In this document: piece by piece, positions 25,821 through 33,933 of the stretch
Numbering within the stretch: the first letter of the stretch is position 1
Layout: every line of letters starts with the position of its first letter
From: Ruminococcus flavefaciens
Lineage (GTDB): Bacteria; Bacillota; Clostridia; Oscillospirales; Ruminococcaceae
NCBI RefSeq assembly: GCF_900143025.1
Contig: NZ_FRCT01000003.1
Coordinates: 62,001-126,000 of the forward strand
Length of the DNA: 64,000 bases
Direction: 5' to 3'
The notes under the pieces: model-generated
Told to the model about the DNA's origin: nothing
The model's database searches: none
What the model saw: only the letters and a program-made list of their open reading frames with translations
Program-made: the position numbers and the translations under genes

Positions 25821-27923
25821 TTATAATACAGAAATATTTGTAGAACCATCTCCGATGGCCTGAGCAATCTTGGAGAATGAGCCACCCAATTCAGACAAAT
25901 CAGTAAGGGAAGCAAATTCATCAGTAGAGGCAATCTTTTTTAAAAAAGCATAGTCGGCTTCACCAAAACCAAGTGCCATTACCTCTATTCCTGCTGTATG
26001 ACATTTTTTTGCCGAGGAAATTGCTACATCAGTACAACTCCAAACGCCATCTGTTAGAACAATAACATATTTTACATCAGCATCAGAATTATTAAGAGCC
26101 GAGTATGCCAAATCAAATGGGTGTGCGCTATTGCCATAGCCATACTTATCTCCTATATCAAATCTATCAATAGCTCGCTTGACTTTTCGGAAATCATCGG
26201 TTAATGATAGTGGACAGTCTACAGTAGTCGCAAATGGGATTAAACCAATCTTTGTAAAAGAGCTATCCATTTCATCAACAAATTTTTTCATTGCTTTTTG
26301 TGCTTCTTTAATAGGATCACCAGCCATACTACCGGACAAATCAATTGTAAGAAATACAGCAACATCGGGAATACCGCCGGATTGCTGATTGTCCTTGGGA
26401 GAGCCATCTGTCCAGCTCATATCATCAGGTACAGGCTCTATTCTTATAGGTAATGATTTTCCGGTTTCTTTTTGAACCGCTGTCACGCCGATTACTCCAT
26501 TGGAATTATACTCATATGTGACTTCAATAACTGACATAGGCGGACTTGTTCGCTCAATATCGTATATAACATATTTGTTTATTACGGTGTTATCAAGCGG
26601 ACGTTCAAATTCACCTTGAAGCACATATACTTCAAGTTCATTATCCTTTGCTCTAGTTTTTAGCTTATATGGTCTTGTATTACTAGCTGGAATTTTCGTA
26701 TTCTTCTTTATGATTATACTATTGATATACCTTTCGCCATCTGTACTAACAGCTACCATTCCTAATGAATGAGCAGTTACATCAGTTACAGCCTTTGCTC
26801 CCATGATTCTTAAATCATTTGAAGTCCTCTTTGTCGAACCACCAATTTGTGGCAATGCTTCTCCCTTTGTAGTTATATTAGCTCGTATAGCAGCACCAAG
26901 TGCAACCGCTTCATCTACATTAACTCCGCTCAACGGCTCTTTACCAGACATTTCCTTTACATATTTATGGATCATTCTCATTCTAGTTGAACCTCCAACA
27001 AGAATAACTCCATCTATATGCTGCCATGACATATTAACTGACGAAAATAGCCGATCAATTACATCTCGGGTTGTTCCAAGCAAAAATTCCGAAATCTGTT
27101 CAAAGATTTCTTCCGTAATTTCTATATTTCCACGAGTTGACTTACATATAATCGGTACATTTACTGTATCCCTAGAAGTAAGTTGCTTTTTGACATTTTC
27201 AGCAGTAACAAGTAAAGACGCAACCATTTCTGGATCATCACTTATATCTATACCATATCGCTCTGAAAACTCACCAGCAAGATACCTTGCAATACAATCG
27301 TCCCAGTCTTTACCGCCTAACTCATGATCGCCATCACTTCCAATAATATTGATTTCATCATGATTGATTTTAGCGAGTGTAACATCAAATGTTCCTCCGC
27401 CTAGATCATAAATCAAAACAGTTTGCTCACTATCTTTTTCGTTCAATCCGTAAGCGAAAGCGGCGGCTGTAGGCTCATTGATTATGGCAAGTACATCAAG
27501 ACCTGCTTTCTTTCCGGCTTCAATAGTAGCAGAACGTTCTTTATGTGTGAAGTATGCAGGAACGGTAATAACCGCACTTTCAATCTTTTCTCCGATTTCC
27601 TGTTCCGCTTCTTCTTTAAGTTTTCTAAGCAATATGGAAGATAAATCCGTTGCTGAATAGCTCTTTCCAAAAAAATCAACTGAAAACAAGTCTTTACCCA
27701 TACTTCTTTTGAAAAATGCTATTGCATTTGTGTCACCGGCAGCCTGCATATTTTTTGCATCTTCTCCAAAAAGTATGTTACCGTTCATCTCAAAGCATAA
27801 AACTGAAGGAGTTATAGCAGAGCCAAAACTATTCTTAATAACACAGGGTTTTCCTGTAATCGGATCTATTCTTGCGACAGCACTAAATGTTGTACCTAAG
27901 TCAATACCAGCTCTTATTCCCAT
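25821..27923 (-). CDS. Hsp70 fused to a C-terminal von Willebrand A domain
   Basis: A 700-residue protein. The Hsp70 ATPase domain (1 to about 350) has GIDLGTTFSAV, the NEPTAAAFAYGL block, DLGGGTFDV and GGSTRM, all intact. A shortened substrate-binding beta domain follows (about 380-500). Residues about 515-695 are a vWA domain with a metal-binding DLSGSM motif, a LTDGVW strand and the typical KYVIVL core. Fusion of chaperone and vWA replaces the usual lid. vWA domains mediate metal-dependent protein binding. The gene is second of two Hsp70 genes, separated by 61 bases that hold a stable hairpin. Confidence 0.9.
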   Translation of the reverse strand: MGIRAGIDLGTTFSAVARIDPITGKPCVIKNSFGSAITPSVLCFEMNGNILFGEDAKNMQAAGDTNAIAFFKRSMGKDLFSVDFFGKSYSATDLSSILLRKLKEEAEQEIGEKIESAVITVPAYFTHKERSATIEAGKKAGLDVLAIINEPTAAAFAYGLNEKDSEQTVLIYDLGGGTFDVTLAKINHDEINIIGSDGDHELGGKDWDDCIARYLAGEFSERYGIDISDDPEMVASLLVTAENVKKQLTSRDTVNVPIICKSTRGNIEITEEIFEQISEFLLGTTRDVIDRLFSSVNMSWQHIDGVILVGGSTRMRMIHKYVKEMSGKEPLSGVNVDEAVALGAAIRANITTKGEALPQIGGSTKRTSNDLRIMGAKAVTDVTAHSLGMVAVSTDGERYINSIIIKKNTKIPASNTRPYKLKTRAKDNELEVYVLQGEFERPLDNTVINKYVIYDIERTSPPMSVIEVTYEYNSNGVIGVTAVQKETGKSLPIRIEPVPDDMSWTDGSPKDNQQSGGIPDVAVFLTIDLSGSMAGDPIKEAQKAMKKFVDEMDSSFTKIGLIPFATTVDCPLSLTDDFRKVKRAIDRFDIGDKYGYGNSAHPFDLAYSALNNSDADVKYVIVLTDGVWSCTDVAISSAKKCHTAGIEVMALGFGEADYAFLKKIASTDEFASLTDLSELGGSFSKIAQAIGDGSTNISVL

Positions 27924-27945
27924 TTATTTACCTCCATATAGAAAA

Positions 27946-27977
27946 TGCCTGCCACGAATCTTGCATCATGGCAGGCA
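27946..27977 (-). terminator. intercistronic hairpin between the two Hsp70 genes, likely attenuator
   Basis: TGCCTGCCA and TGGCAGGCA form a perfect nine-bp stem with a 14-base loop. On the minus strand TTTTCTATATG follows, a short U-tract. It could stop part of the transcription and lower expression of downstream genes. Confidence 0.55.
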
Positions 27978-27984
27978 CGATCTC

Positions 27985-29601
27985 TTACTGAACAACAATG
28001 TTATTTGACTTAGCTCTTGCAGCCGCTACATCTTCTTTGGACATTGTTGTGCCGGCAGTTGCCTGCATCGTTGCATGTATTTCTTTTCCGCTTGTTATAT
28101 CAACACCTGTTACGCTCAGTATTCCTTCATTGTTAAGTGTAAATGTTACTTCAAGAGGTGAATTTTCTGGCAAATTGCCAGGAAGTTCAAGCGATGCCGA
28201 ACCAAGCTTATAGTCTTCATCAACATCAAAGTATTCAGATTTAAAATCAGATTCGTACACAACAAGATCTGCTGTTTCCTGATTGGCAACAGCTGTTCCG
28301 AACTGTTTTGTTACACTTACGATGCCGTTATCCATTTTCTCATCTTTTATAATCATATTTCGGCATTTCAGTTCGCCGTGGTCTAATACTTCCAACGCAT
28401 AGCTTTTAGTCGTGGCAAATGTAATACCAATCTTACCTCCAACTTTATTTTCAATTATTTCTGGATTAACAGTTGTTTTTTCCTTTGGAGGTTCTGGTGA
28501 TGGATCGGGATTTGATGAAGGAGTCGGATCGGGTTTCGGATTGTTATAGGCGAGAAGCGCATATATCGCAGCACCCTTTGCAACAGCTTCATCAGGATCA
28601 AGAGTCTTTTGTGGAGAAATACCATACTTTTCAGTTAATGCCTTCTCAACCTGTGGCATTCTAGTGGAGCCTCCACAAAGAAGAATTTCATCAATCTTAT
28701 AACCTTTTGATTCAGCAACTGCTATAGCTGCATCTGTTTTTTCAATTGTTTCGTTAAGTAAAACCTGTGTAATATCATCAAATGTTGCCCTAGAGAGCAT
28801 AACTCTTGCTCTAAGACCGGCAGCATCGAGCATTACAGGAACTTCTTCACGAGCAGTCAACTGCTGTTTTGCTTTTTCTGCTTTTAATCTTAAATCTTGC
28901 TGAGCATACTCATCAAAGTCGCCGTCAAAACCTGTTTCTGAACAGAACTGTGTGGCAAGATAATTCATTACCTCAGTATCCCAATCCTTACCACCAAGCT
29001 GATGATTTCCATCTGAACAGATTACTTCAATGTTACCATTGTCTACGCTCATTACCGTAACATCAAATGTTCCACCGCCAAGATCATATACAAGAATTGT
29101 TTTCTTTCCTTCTGCCTTTGTAACACCATAACAAATTGCTGCTGCAGTAGGTTCTCTAATAATCTCAATTACATTCAGTCCTGCAATTATTCCAGCCTGT
29201 TTTGTAGCTTCAGCTTCAGCAGTACCAAAATAAGCAGGACAAGTAATTACTACATCCTTTACTTCGGTGTTTAAAGCTTTACTTGCATCTTCTGCTACTT
29301 TACGCAGTATAAAATTAGATACATATTCAGGAGATAAGTCCTCACCGTTATAATTAATTGCAAAGTTGCTTTTTCCCATTAGAGTTTTTACGAGAGCAAC
29401 TGTATTCTGCGGATCGATAACTGCTGTTTCTTTAGCAACTTGTCCAACAACAACATGAGAAGGATCGGCAAAATTTACTACAGATGGGGTAGTGTTGCTT
29501 CCTTCCTGGTTTTTAACAACAACAGCATTTCCTGTTTCATCGACATAGGCGATGCAGGAATATGTTGTTCCGAGATCAATTCCAAATACATACTTAGCCA
29601 T
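27985..29601 (-). CDS. Hsp70 (DnaK-type) chaperone of the conflict operon
   Basis: 538 residues from the ATG at 29601 (MAKYVFGIDLGTT); upstream extension to 29688 lies inside the grpE-like gene. The ATPase domain is complete: GIDLGTTYSCI, EPTAAAICYGV, DLGGGTFDV, CGGSTRMP. Instead of the usual acidic hydrophobic linker there is a Pro/Ser-rich stretch (NPKPDPTPSSNPDPSPEPP) of about 25 residues, followed by the substrate-binding beta domain. The C-terminal lid is short. Housekeeping DnaK is about 610 residues with a conserved linker, so this is a specialised paralogue. Its start overlaps the grpE-like stop by eight bases. Confidence 0.9.
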   Translation of the reverse strand: MAKYVFGIDLGTTYSCIAYVDETGNAVVVKNQEGSNTTPSVVNFADPSHVVVGQVAKETAVIDPQNTVALVKTLMGKSNFAINYNGEDLSPEYVSNFILRKVAEDASKALNTEVKDVVITCPAYFGTAEAEATKQAGIIAGLNVIEIIREPTAAAICYGVTKAEGKKTILVYDLGGGTFDVTVMSVDNGNIEVICSDGNHQLGGKDWDTEVMNYLATQFCSETGFDGDFDEYAQQDLRLKAEKAKQQLTAREEVPVMLDAAGLRARVMLSRATFDDITQVLLNETIEKTDAAIAVAESKGYKIDEILLCGGSTRMPQVEKALTEKYGISPQKTLDPDEAVAKGAAIYALLAYNNPKPDPTPSSNPDPSPEPPKEKTTVNPEIIENKVGGKIGITFATTKSYALEVLDHGELKCRNMIIKDEKMDNGIVSVTKQFGTAVANQETADLVVYESDFKSEYFDVDEDYKLGSASLELPGNLPENSPLEVTFTLNNEGILSVTGVDITSGKEIHATMQATAGTTMSKEDVAAARAKSNNIVVQ

Positions 29602-30397
29602 TTGCATTTTCCTCACTTTCAATTTTGGTTTCTTCAAGTTTTTCGTAATAATATACAGATACTTTCTCTGCCGAGATAACACGTCCATTATAACAGTAAC
29701 CGCATGATAAAGATTCAGCTATTTTTCCGTGTAAACTCTCATCGTGGGTTACTTCCTTTTTCATCGCTCTTTGTCTTATCGGGATAAAATCGTCACCAAT
29801 TTTGCTTCTGTAAATCTCAACATTATTCTTCTCAAGAATATCTTGTAAATCATAAGAATAATCAGAAAAGGTTTTATTTGGTATATCTCGTTCACCCTCT
29901 GGTTTACTCTGATAAGTAGCCGCTATACGTAAAATGCTATCTCTTACTTCAATTATGTCAAGTAAAATAGGACGTACAAGCTGAGCATACATATCCTCTT
30001 TGTACTTTTGGAGTTCAGAGTGCATCTGATCAATTACCTTATCCTCATAATCAGCGTGCATTATTCTCTTGCTGAATAACTGTTCCAAATCTGATAATTG
30101 TGTAGAGAAATTTTGACAAAACGACTCTATTACTCCTAACTTTTCAAGAACAGCACCGCTGCTTTCTGGTAAGCATTGTGAAGAGTCTTCGTTATCATTA
30201 ATGATATTATCATCTGTTTCTTCAGTATCAGTTGTTGTATCATCTGTCAAAGATAGTTTGTCATCCTGTTTTTCATTTTTGGATGAATCCTCAACGACGG
30301 ATTCCTTTACAGATTCATCAATATCTTCAGATTCGGTAGTTGCTTTTTTTTGCACTATTCCTTCGCCAAACAGGTCTAACGGTTTGAAATCGTCCAT
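29594..30397 (-). CDS. GrpE-like nucleotide exchange factor
   Basis: A 267-residue protein. The first 75 residues are acidic, Asp/Glu/Ser/Thr-rich and probably disordered. The central part (about 80-175) is a long coiled coil with KVIDQMHSELQKYKEDMY, as in GrpE dimers. The C-terminal beta-rich head contains KKEVTHDESLHGKIAESLSC and YNGRVISAEKVSVYYYE, matching the GrpE head pattern. It would release ADP from the adjacent Hsp70. Overlap with the Hsp70 gene supports co-production. Confidence 0.8.
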   Translation of the reverse strand: MDDFKPLDLFGEGIVQKKATTESEDIDESVKESVVEDSSKNEKQDDKLSLTDDTTTDTEETDDNIINDNEDSSQCLPESSGAVLEKLGVIESFCQNFSTQLSDLEQLFSKRIMHADYEDKVIDQMHSELQKYKEDMYAQLVRPILLDIIEVRDSILRIAATYQSKPEGERDIPNKTFSDYSYDLQDILEKNNVEIYRSKIGDDFIPIRQRAMKKEVTHDESLHGKIAESLSCGYCYNGRVISAEKVSVYYYEKLEETKIESEENANG

Positions 30398-30410
30398 TCA
30401 CTTGCTCCTC

Positions 30411-31880
30411 CTATTCATCAAAATATGTGGGCTTTTTTGAAAATGATATATCATTCCAGACTTGTCCCATTTTATTATCAGCCAAACCAAAAAGCCACTG
30501 CATAGGTGCTAATACACCTTTGGGCTGATATTTACCTTTATCTCTAGTATGACCGATTGCACTACAAGCAAAAAACCTATTCACTTTAAACTGTATGGTA
30601 ACATTGCTTAGAAAACTACTCATATCGTTTTCTTTCAAGAATTTTCGGCAAAGATAATCTTGTGTATCGTAATAGTCTGTAAACTTATCAGGCTGGGATC
30701 TCATCAATTTGTTTACTGCCATTTCACCAACGTCTTGATCTAATCCTGCCGAGTCTATTTTACTGATAACAATAGCTAAAGGAACATTCGACATTTTATT
30801 ATCGCTCATACCTGTAACTTCTCTCAGTTTGTTTAAAAACGAATTTATTATTTCGTTAATATCAGCTTTACCAATACCTGCTACATCTTCGGGTTCGAGA
30901 AGTTCCTCATACTTATATCGAATTGAAGGAATAGCAAACGGATCAATAATCAATACAATTCCTTGACAGTATTCATACTGCTTTTGCACTTCGTTTTCAT
31001 TATTATCAGTAAAAACCTCGCCTGCAATATCGTATACATGAATAAGTCTTTCAGGCGTGAAAGTAGGATGCTTCGCAAAAAAGCTAAATGATACTGAACT
31101 TGCTTGCGTCACATCTTGTGGACGATCTGTCATTCTGGTGCTTCCAGTATCATAGTCTTGTTTGATTTCTCTATAAATATCCTCTTTTCTACTGTTATAA
31201 AACTCAATGTCAATGCTTTTAGAAGGTGCAATATTTTCAATAAACTCTTTTGAAAATGCGGTAATAAAAGCAGTCTTGCCAACAGATCTGCCACCTACAA
31301 TAGGGATACAAATAGGTCTGCTCTCTCTATCAGAAAGTGCATGACCACAATGAGGGCATTCTGCTGATAGTTCTTTTCTTCCATTAAAGAATGTAACAGG
31401 CAATTTCTCACCACAGTTACAAGTTCTGTGCAGTATTCCGTATATACCTGGTGTGAGATTCGTGTGTTTTGCACCGCATTTAGGACAAATATAAGTGGGT
31501 ATGAGACTCTTTTCTTTGCATTCATGGCAAGCTGTAAAGATTTTATTCCTCAAAAGATAAATTCTATCAACAAGCCAAATACAACTAAACCCGATATACA
31601 CTAAAAGCATAAACAGCAGTAAAATTACAATATGTAACACTGTAATCACTGCGGTAATAGCAGAGCCAAAAACAAAAACAGCAATAATAGCTATTACATT
31701 AAGAATGCCAAAAAACCATTTTCCAGCAGCGGATTTATCCCCTAAATCCTTGAGATTATCTGCATAGTTTTTTACTGATTCCCAATTTCTGACCCACGCA
31801 CCTTTGATTGTATTGCCAAGGTCTTTATATCCTTTATCGAAAAAGTAGCTTTTTTTAGCAGGTTGTGGTGTTGAAGCCAT
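30411..31880 (-). CDS. membrane-anchored zinc-ribbon GTPase of the same family
   Basis: A 489-residue protein. Two membrane segments lie at about 55-80 and 82-107. Zinc-ribbon cysteines follow (CHEC, CPKC, CNC, CPHC) between 118 and 178. The P-loop is GGRSVGKT at 196-203, switch II reads YDIAGEV, and SKID replaces NKxD. The C-terminal region includes FFACSAIGHTRDKGKYQPKG. It is a third, more diverged copy of the GTPase family, the only one with a membrane anchor, so it may link the cytosolic GTPases to the membrane, where YidD and the small membrane protein also act. Confidence 0.85.
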   Translation of the reverse strand: MASTPQPAKKSYFFDKGYKDLGNTIKGAWVRNWESVKNYADNLKDLGDKSAAGKWFFGILNVIAIIAVFVFGSAITAVITVLHIVILLLFMLLVYIGFSCIWLVDRIYLLRNKIFTACHECKEKSLIPTYICPKCGAKHTNLTPGIYGILHRTCNCGEKLPVTFFNGRKELSAECPHCGHALSDRESRPICIPIVGGRSVGKTAFITAFSKEFIENIAPSKSIDIEFYNSRKEDIYREIKQDYDTGSTRMTDRPQDVTQASSVSFSFFAKHPTFTPERLIHVYDIAGEVFTDNNENEVQKQYEYCQGIVLIIDPFAIPSIRYKYEELLEPEDVAGIGKADINEIINSFLNKLREVTGMSDNKMSNVPLAIVISKIDSAGLDQDVGEMAVNKLMRSQPDKFTDYYDTQDYLCRKFLKENDMSSFLSNVTIQFKVNRFFACSAIGHTRDKGKYQPKGVLAPMQWLFGLADNKMGQVWNDISFSKKPTYFDE

Positions 31881-31927
31881 AATACACCCATCTCCATTTC
31901 ATTTCAAAAATAGTTGAAAGTAGGAGA

Positions 31928-31956
31928 CACCGGAGAGAGATGTATTCTCTCCAGTG
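31928..31956 (-). other. intercistronic hairpin after the first gene of the operon
   Basis: CACTGGAGAGA pairs with TCTCTCCGGTG over 11 bp (one T-G) with a seven-base loop. No U-tract follows, so RNA processing or stabilisation of the small-gene transcript is as likely as termination. Confidence 0.5.
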
Positions 31957-31983
31957 CCGTGATGAACACCACAAATATGTATT

Positions 31984-32193
31984 TCAAGCAGTAGCGCGGT
32001 TGCTATCAACCATATTTTCCTTAAAAGATTTTCCGTAATTTGCTATTGCTGTTCCGCCACCCCAAAGCAAGCCACCAGCTCCTGCAACAGATGCAATAAT
32101 ACCAGCGAGCATGACAATGCAGTAGATTACAAATGCAACAATAGCAAGAATGATCACCAAACCAATCAATGCGCCGATTCCATCTTCATCCAT
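31984..32193 (-). CDS. small membrane protein, first gene of the 22-kb operon
   Basis: A 69-residue protein with AAAGGAG before the ATG. Residues 6-35 are strongly hydrophobic (IGALIGLVIILAIVAFVIYC and on), one long or two short membrane helices, then a Gly-rich GAGGLLWGGGTA stretch and a hydrophilic tail. No family recognised. Being first after the promoter and followed by a hairpin, it may be made in excess. Confidence 0.75.
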   Translation of the reverse strand: MDEDGIGALIGLVIILAIVAFVIYCIVMLAGIIASVAGAGGLLWGGGTAIANYGKSFKENMVDSNRATA

Positions 32194-32306
32194 TTACGAT
32201 CGCTCCTTTGTAATAAATTCCCCCTAAAAGGGTATTGCAATAATATTTTAGTTTTCATTGAGCAAAATAACACTAAGTAAACTTTTCCCAAAGTTTAATC
32301 GTTAAA

Positions 32307-32324
32307 TTTTCGTAAATTTCGGTA
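32307..32324 (-). repeat. 18-bp inverted repeat flanking the integrase, left arm
   Basis: TACCGAAATTTACGAAAA read on the minus strand. The identical sequence occurs on the plus strand at 33779-33796, on the other side of the integrase gene. This arm lies in the leader of the 22-kb operon. Confidence 0.7.
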
Positions 32325-32383
32325 TTTAAAGCAAAAATATCATTGTGTTAATTTGCCAAATCCACTCAAATATTATTTATAAT

Positions 32384-32412
32384 ATTATAGCACATTCACG
32401 ATAAAAAGTCAA
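32384..32412 (-). promoter_or_regulatory. promoter of the 22-kb conflict operon
   Basis: TTGACT (32407-32412), spacer of exactly 17 bases, TATAAT (32384-32389) on the minus strand. The untranslated leader is about 180 bases. The 17 genes downstream show no gap long enough for another obvious promoter. The stretch 32194-32599 holds no gene; besides this promoter it contains one arm of the 18-bp repeat, the dyad and the integrase promoter. Confidence 0.85.
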
Positions 32413-32488
32413 TAGACATGTAGAAAGTTGGCGCTAATTTTATAATTTTGTCGAACATGGATAATTGCAACGGATATTTTAATACAGT

Positions 32489-32547
32489 TTGAACAAAATC
32501 AGCCGTCAAATTTCTTGTAGTATATACTGACGGTTGATTTTGCTCAA
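32489..32547. promoter_or_regulatory. 20-bp imperfect inverted repeat upstream of the integrase gene
   Basis: The arms are 32489-32508 and 32528-32547 and match at 18 of 20 positions when one is inverted. The 19 bases between them are AT-rich. The right arm ends four bases before the -10 of the integrase promoter and covers its -35 region. It could be an operator, or a recombination or excisionase site. Confidence 0.65.
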
Positions 32548-32551
32548 TTGT

Positions 32552-32557
32552 TATAAT
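32552..32557 (+). promoter_or_regulatory. extended -10 promoter of the integrase gene
   Basis: TGTTATAAT gives an extended -10 with TATAAT at 32552-32557. No good -35 is seen at the right spacing; that region is filled by the dyad, which fits regulated expression. Confidence 0.5.
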
Positions 32558-32599
32558 GGTTTTATGCAAATAATCAGGGAACGAAAGGAAGGAATATGT

Positions 32600-33697
32600 A
32601 TGAGCAAAAGAGGACTTAACATCTATCGCCGTAAGGACGGCAGATACGAGGGACGCTACGCAGATGGATACGGGAAGGACGGTAAAAAAAAGTATCGTTC
32701 TATCTATGGGAGAACCTATACTGAGGTCAAGGACAAGCTTCTGCAAATCAAAGCAAGGGTAATTACACCAGATAGGGAAAGCGGATTGACGGTCAAAGAA
32801 CTTTTTACCGAGTGGCTCTCTGCGAAGCAGACGCAGACGAAGGCTTCAACCTATGCAAACTACGCTTTCAAAGCGGAAAAACATCTTATCCCGGCGTTTG
32901 GCAGTTTGAAGATTGAAAAACTGTCACCGAGTAAGGTGTATGAATTTATCATGGGAAAGCGTACCAAGGGGCTTTCAAACAAGTATATCTCCGATCTCAT
33001 CATTGTTCTCAAGAACATGACGAGATATGCGTCTAAGGTACACCATTGTGTAAATCCAATCGCCGATGTTGAGCTTCCAAAGAAAGAAAAGCACGAGCTT
33101 GATCTCTACAATAAAAGTGAGCAGAACCGCTTAAAGTCGGTACTGCTCACTGATATGGATATTACTAAACTTGTAATCATGCTTGCTCTATTCACGGGTG
33201 TCCGCATCGGAGAGCTTTGCGGTTTGAAGTGGACTGATATCGACTTTGCAACTAAAACCCTCCACATCGAACGCACTATACAGCGTATTCGTGTAAGGGG
33301 TAAAGCAAACAGAACAGAGCTTGTAGTATCTACTCCCAAAAGTCAGTCCTCGGTGAGAACAATCCCCATTCCTGAGTTTCTTGTCCGTATGCTTAAAGCA
33401 TTCAAGCCGTCAAATGTCGATGCTTTTATCATCACGGGCAATTGTAAGCTCCCTGATCCGAGAACCATACAGTATCGCTTCAAGGCTCTGCTCGCTAGAA
33501 TTGGCCTGAGACCGCTCAATTTTCATTCACTCCGCCATCTGTTTGCCACGAATTGTGTCGAACTAGGTTTTGATATAAAGACACTCTCGGAGATTTTAGG
33601 GCATAGCTCCGTAGAAATAACTCTCAATCGCTATGTGCATTCGTCCATTGAAAGGAAACGGCAGTGTATGGATATGCTGTCGCTTGATGTAGCTTGA
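32600..33697 (+). CDS. int: tyrosine recombinase (integrase) of a conjugative element
   Basis: 365 residues from the ATG at 32600 (MSKRGLN), preceded by AAGGAA; an ATG 66 bases upstream lies inside the promoter. An N-terminal arm-binding domain (about 5-50, GLNIYRRKDGRYEGRY) is followed by a SAM-like core-binding domain and the catalytic domain. Catalytic residues from the chosen start: Arg202, Lys247, His309-x-x-Arg312, His335 and nucleophile Tyr345 in LNRYVH, all intact. The enzyme would integrate and excise the element. It is transcribed against the minus-strand genes on both sides and ends in a strong terminator. Confidence 0.95.
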   Translation: MSKRGLNIYRRKDGRYEGRYADGYGKDGKKKYRSIYGRTYTEVKDKLLQIKARVITPDRESGLTVKELFTEWLSAKQTQTKASTYANYAFKAEKHLIPAFGSLKIEKLSPSKVYEFIMGKRTKGLSNKYISDLIIVLKNMTRYASKVHHCVNPIADVELPKKEKHELDLYNKSEQNRLKSVLLTDMDITKLVIMLALFTGVRIGELCGLKWTDIDFATKTLHIERTIQRIRVRGKANRTELVVSTPKSQSSVRTIPIPEFLVRMLKAFKPSNVDAFIITGNCKLPDPRTIQYRFKALLARIGLRPLNFHSLRHLFATNCVELGFDIKTLSEILGHSSVEITLNRYVHSSIERKRQCMDMLSLDVA

Positions 33698-33778
33698 TTT
33701 TTATGCCGTCAAAAATACCGTAGCTTGAAAATTGAATATACCGAAATATAGGCACTTTTAAAGTGGATTGTTTTTGAG

Positions 33779-33796
33779 TACCGAAATTTACGAAAA
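33779..33796 (+). repeat. 18-bp inverted repeat flanking the integrase, right arm
   Basis: TACCGAAATTTACGAAAA, exact inverse of 32307-32324. Partial copies of its first nine bases lie at 33739-33747 (TACCGAAAT) and a weaker TACCGTAGC at 33716, giving an array of short direct repeats like integrase arm-type sites. Confidence 0.7.
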
Positions 33797-33804
33797 CTAT
33801 TCTG

Positions 33805-33839
33805 CCGTTTTTGCGTTGCATAAACGGTTTTTTTATTTT
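33805..33839 (+). terminator. intrinsic terminator of the integrase gene
   Basis: CCGTTT pairs with AAACGG around an inner TGC/GCA, then TTTTTTTATTTT. It is 108 bases after the integrase stop codon. Confidence 0.8.
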
Positions 33840-33886
33840 AAAATGCGGTTCAGAGTGCATTGCTGCACTCTGTTTGACCACATTTT
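33840..33886. terminator. long hairpin between the convergent integrase and backbone genes
   Basis: AAAATG/CATTTT, GGTT/GACC and a perfect CAGAGTGCA/TGCACTCTG with a TTGC loop nest into one hairpin of 47 bases. It lies between two convergent transcription units and may stop transcripts from the giant gene. Confidence 0.55.
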
Positions 33887-33905
33887 TGCTTAATGCTTTG
33901 TGCCA

Positions 33906-33933
33906 ACCTTGAATCCATTGGGATCAAGGTTGA
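33906..33933. repeat. imperfect palindrome repeat, copy 3
   Basis: ACCTTGAATCCATTGGGATC then AAGGTTGA. The inverted halves match with few mismatches. It abuts the stop codon of the 4182-residue gene at 33934. Confidence 0.7.

Noticed and set aside
27985..29601. Hsp70 as the housekeeping dnaK operon (grpE-dnaK)
   Set aside because: No HrcA, CIRCE or DnaJ nearby, unusual linker and short lid, and an Hsp70-vWA fusion next to it.
32396..32746. 116-codon minus-strand frame upstream of the 22-kb operon
   Set aside because: It covers the operon promoter and the start of the integrase gene; no ribosome binding site or family.
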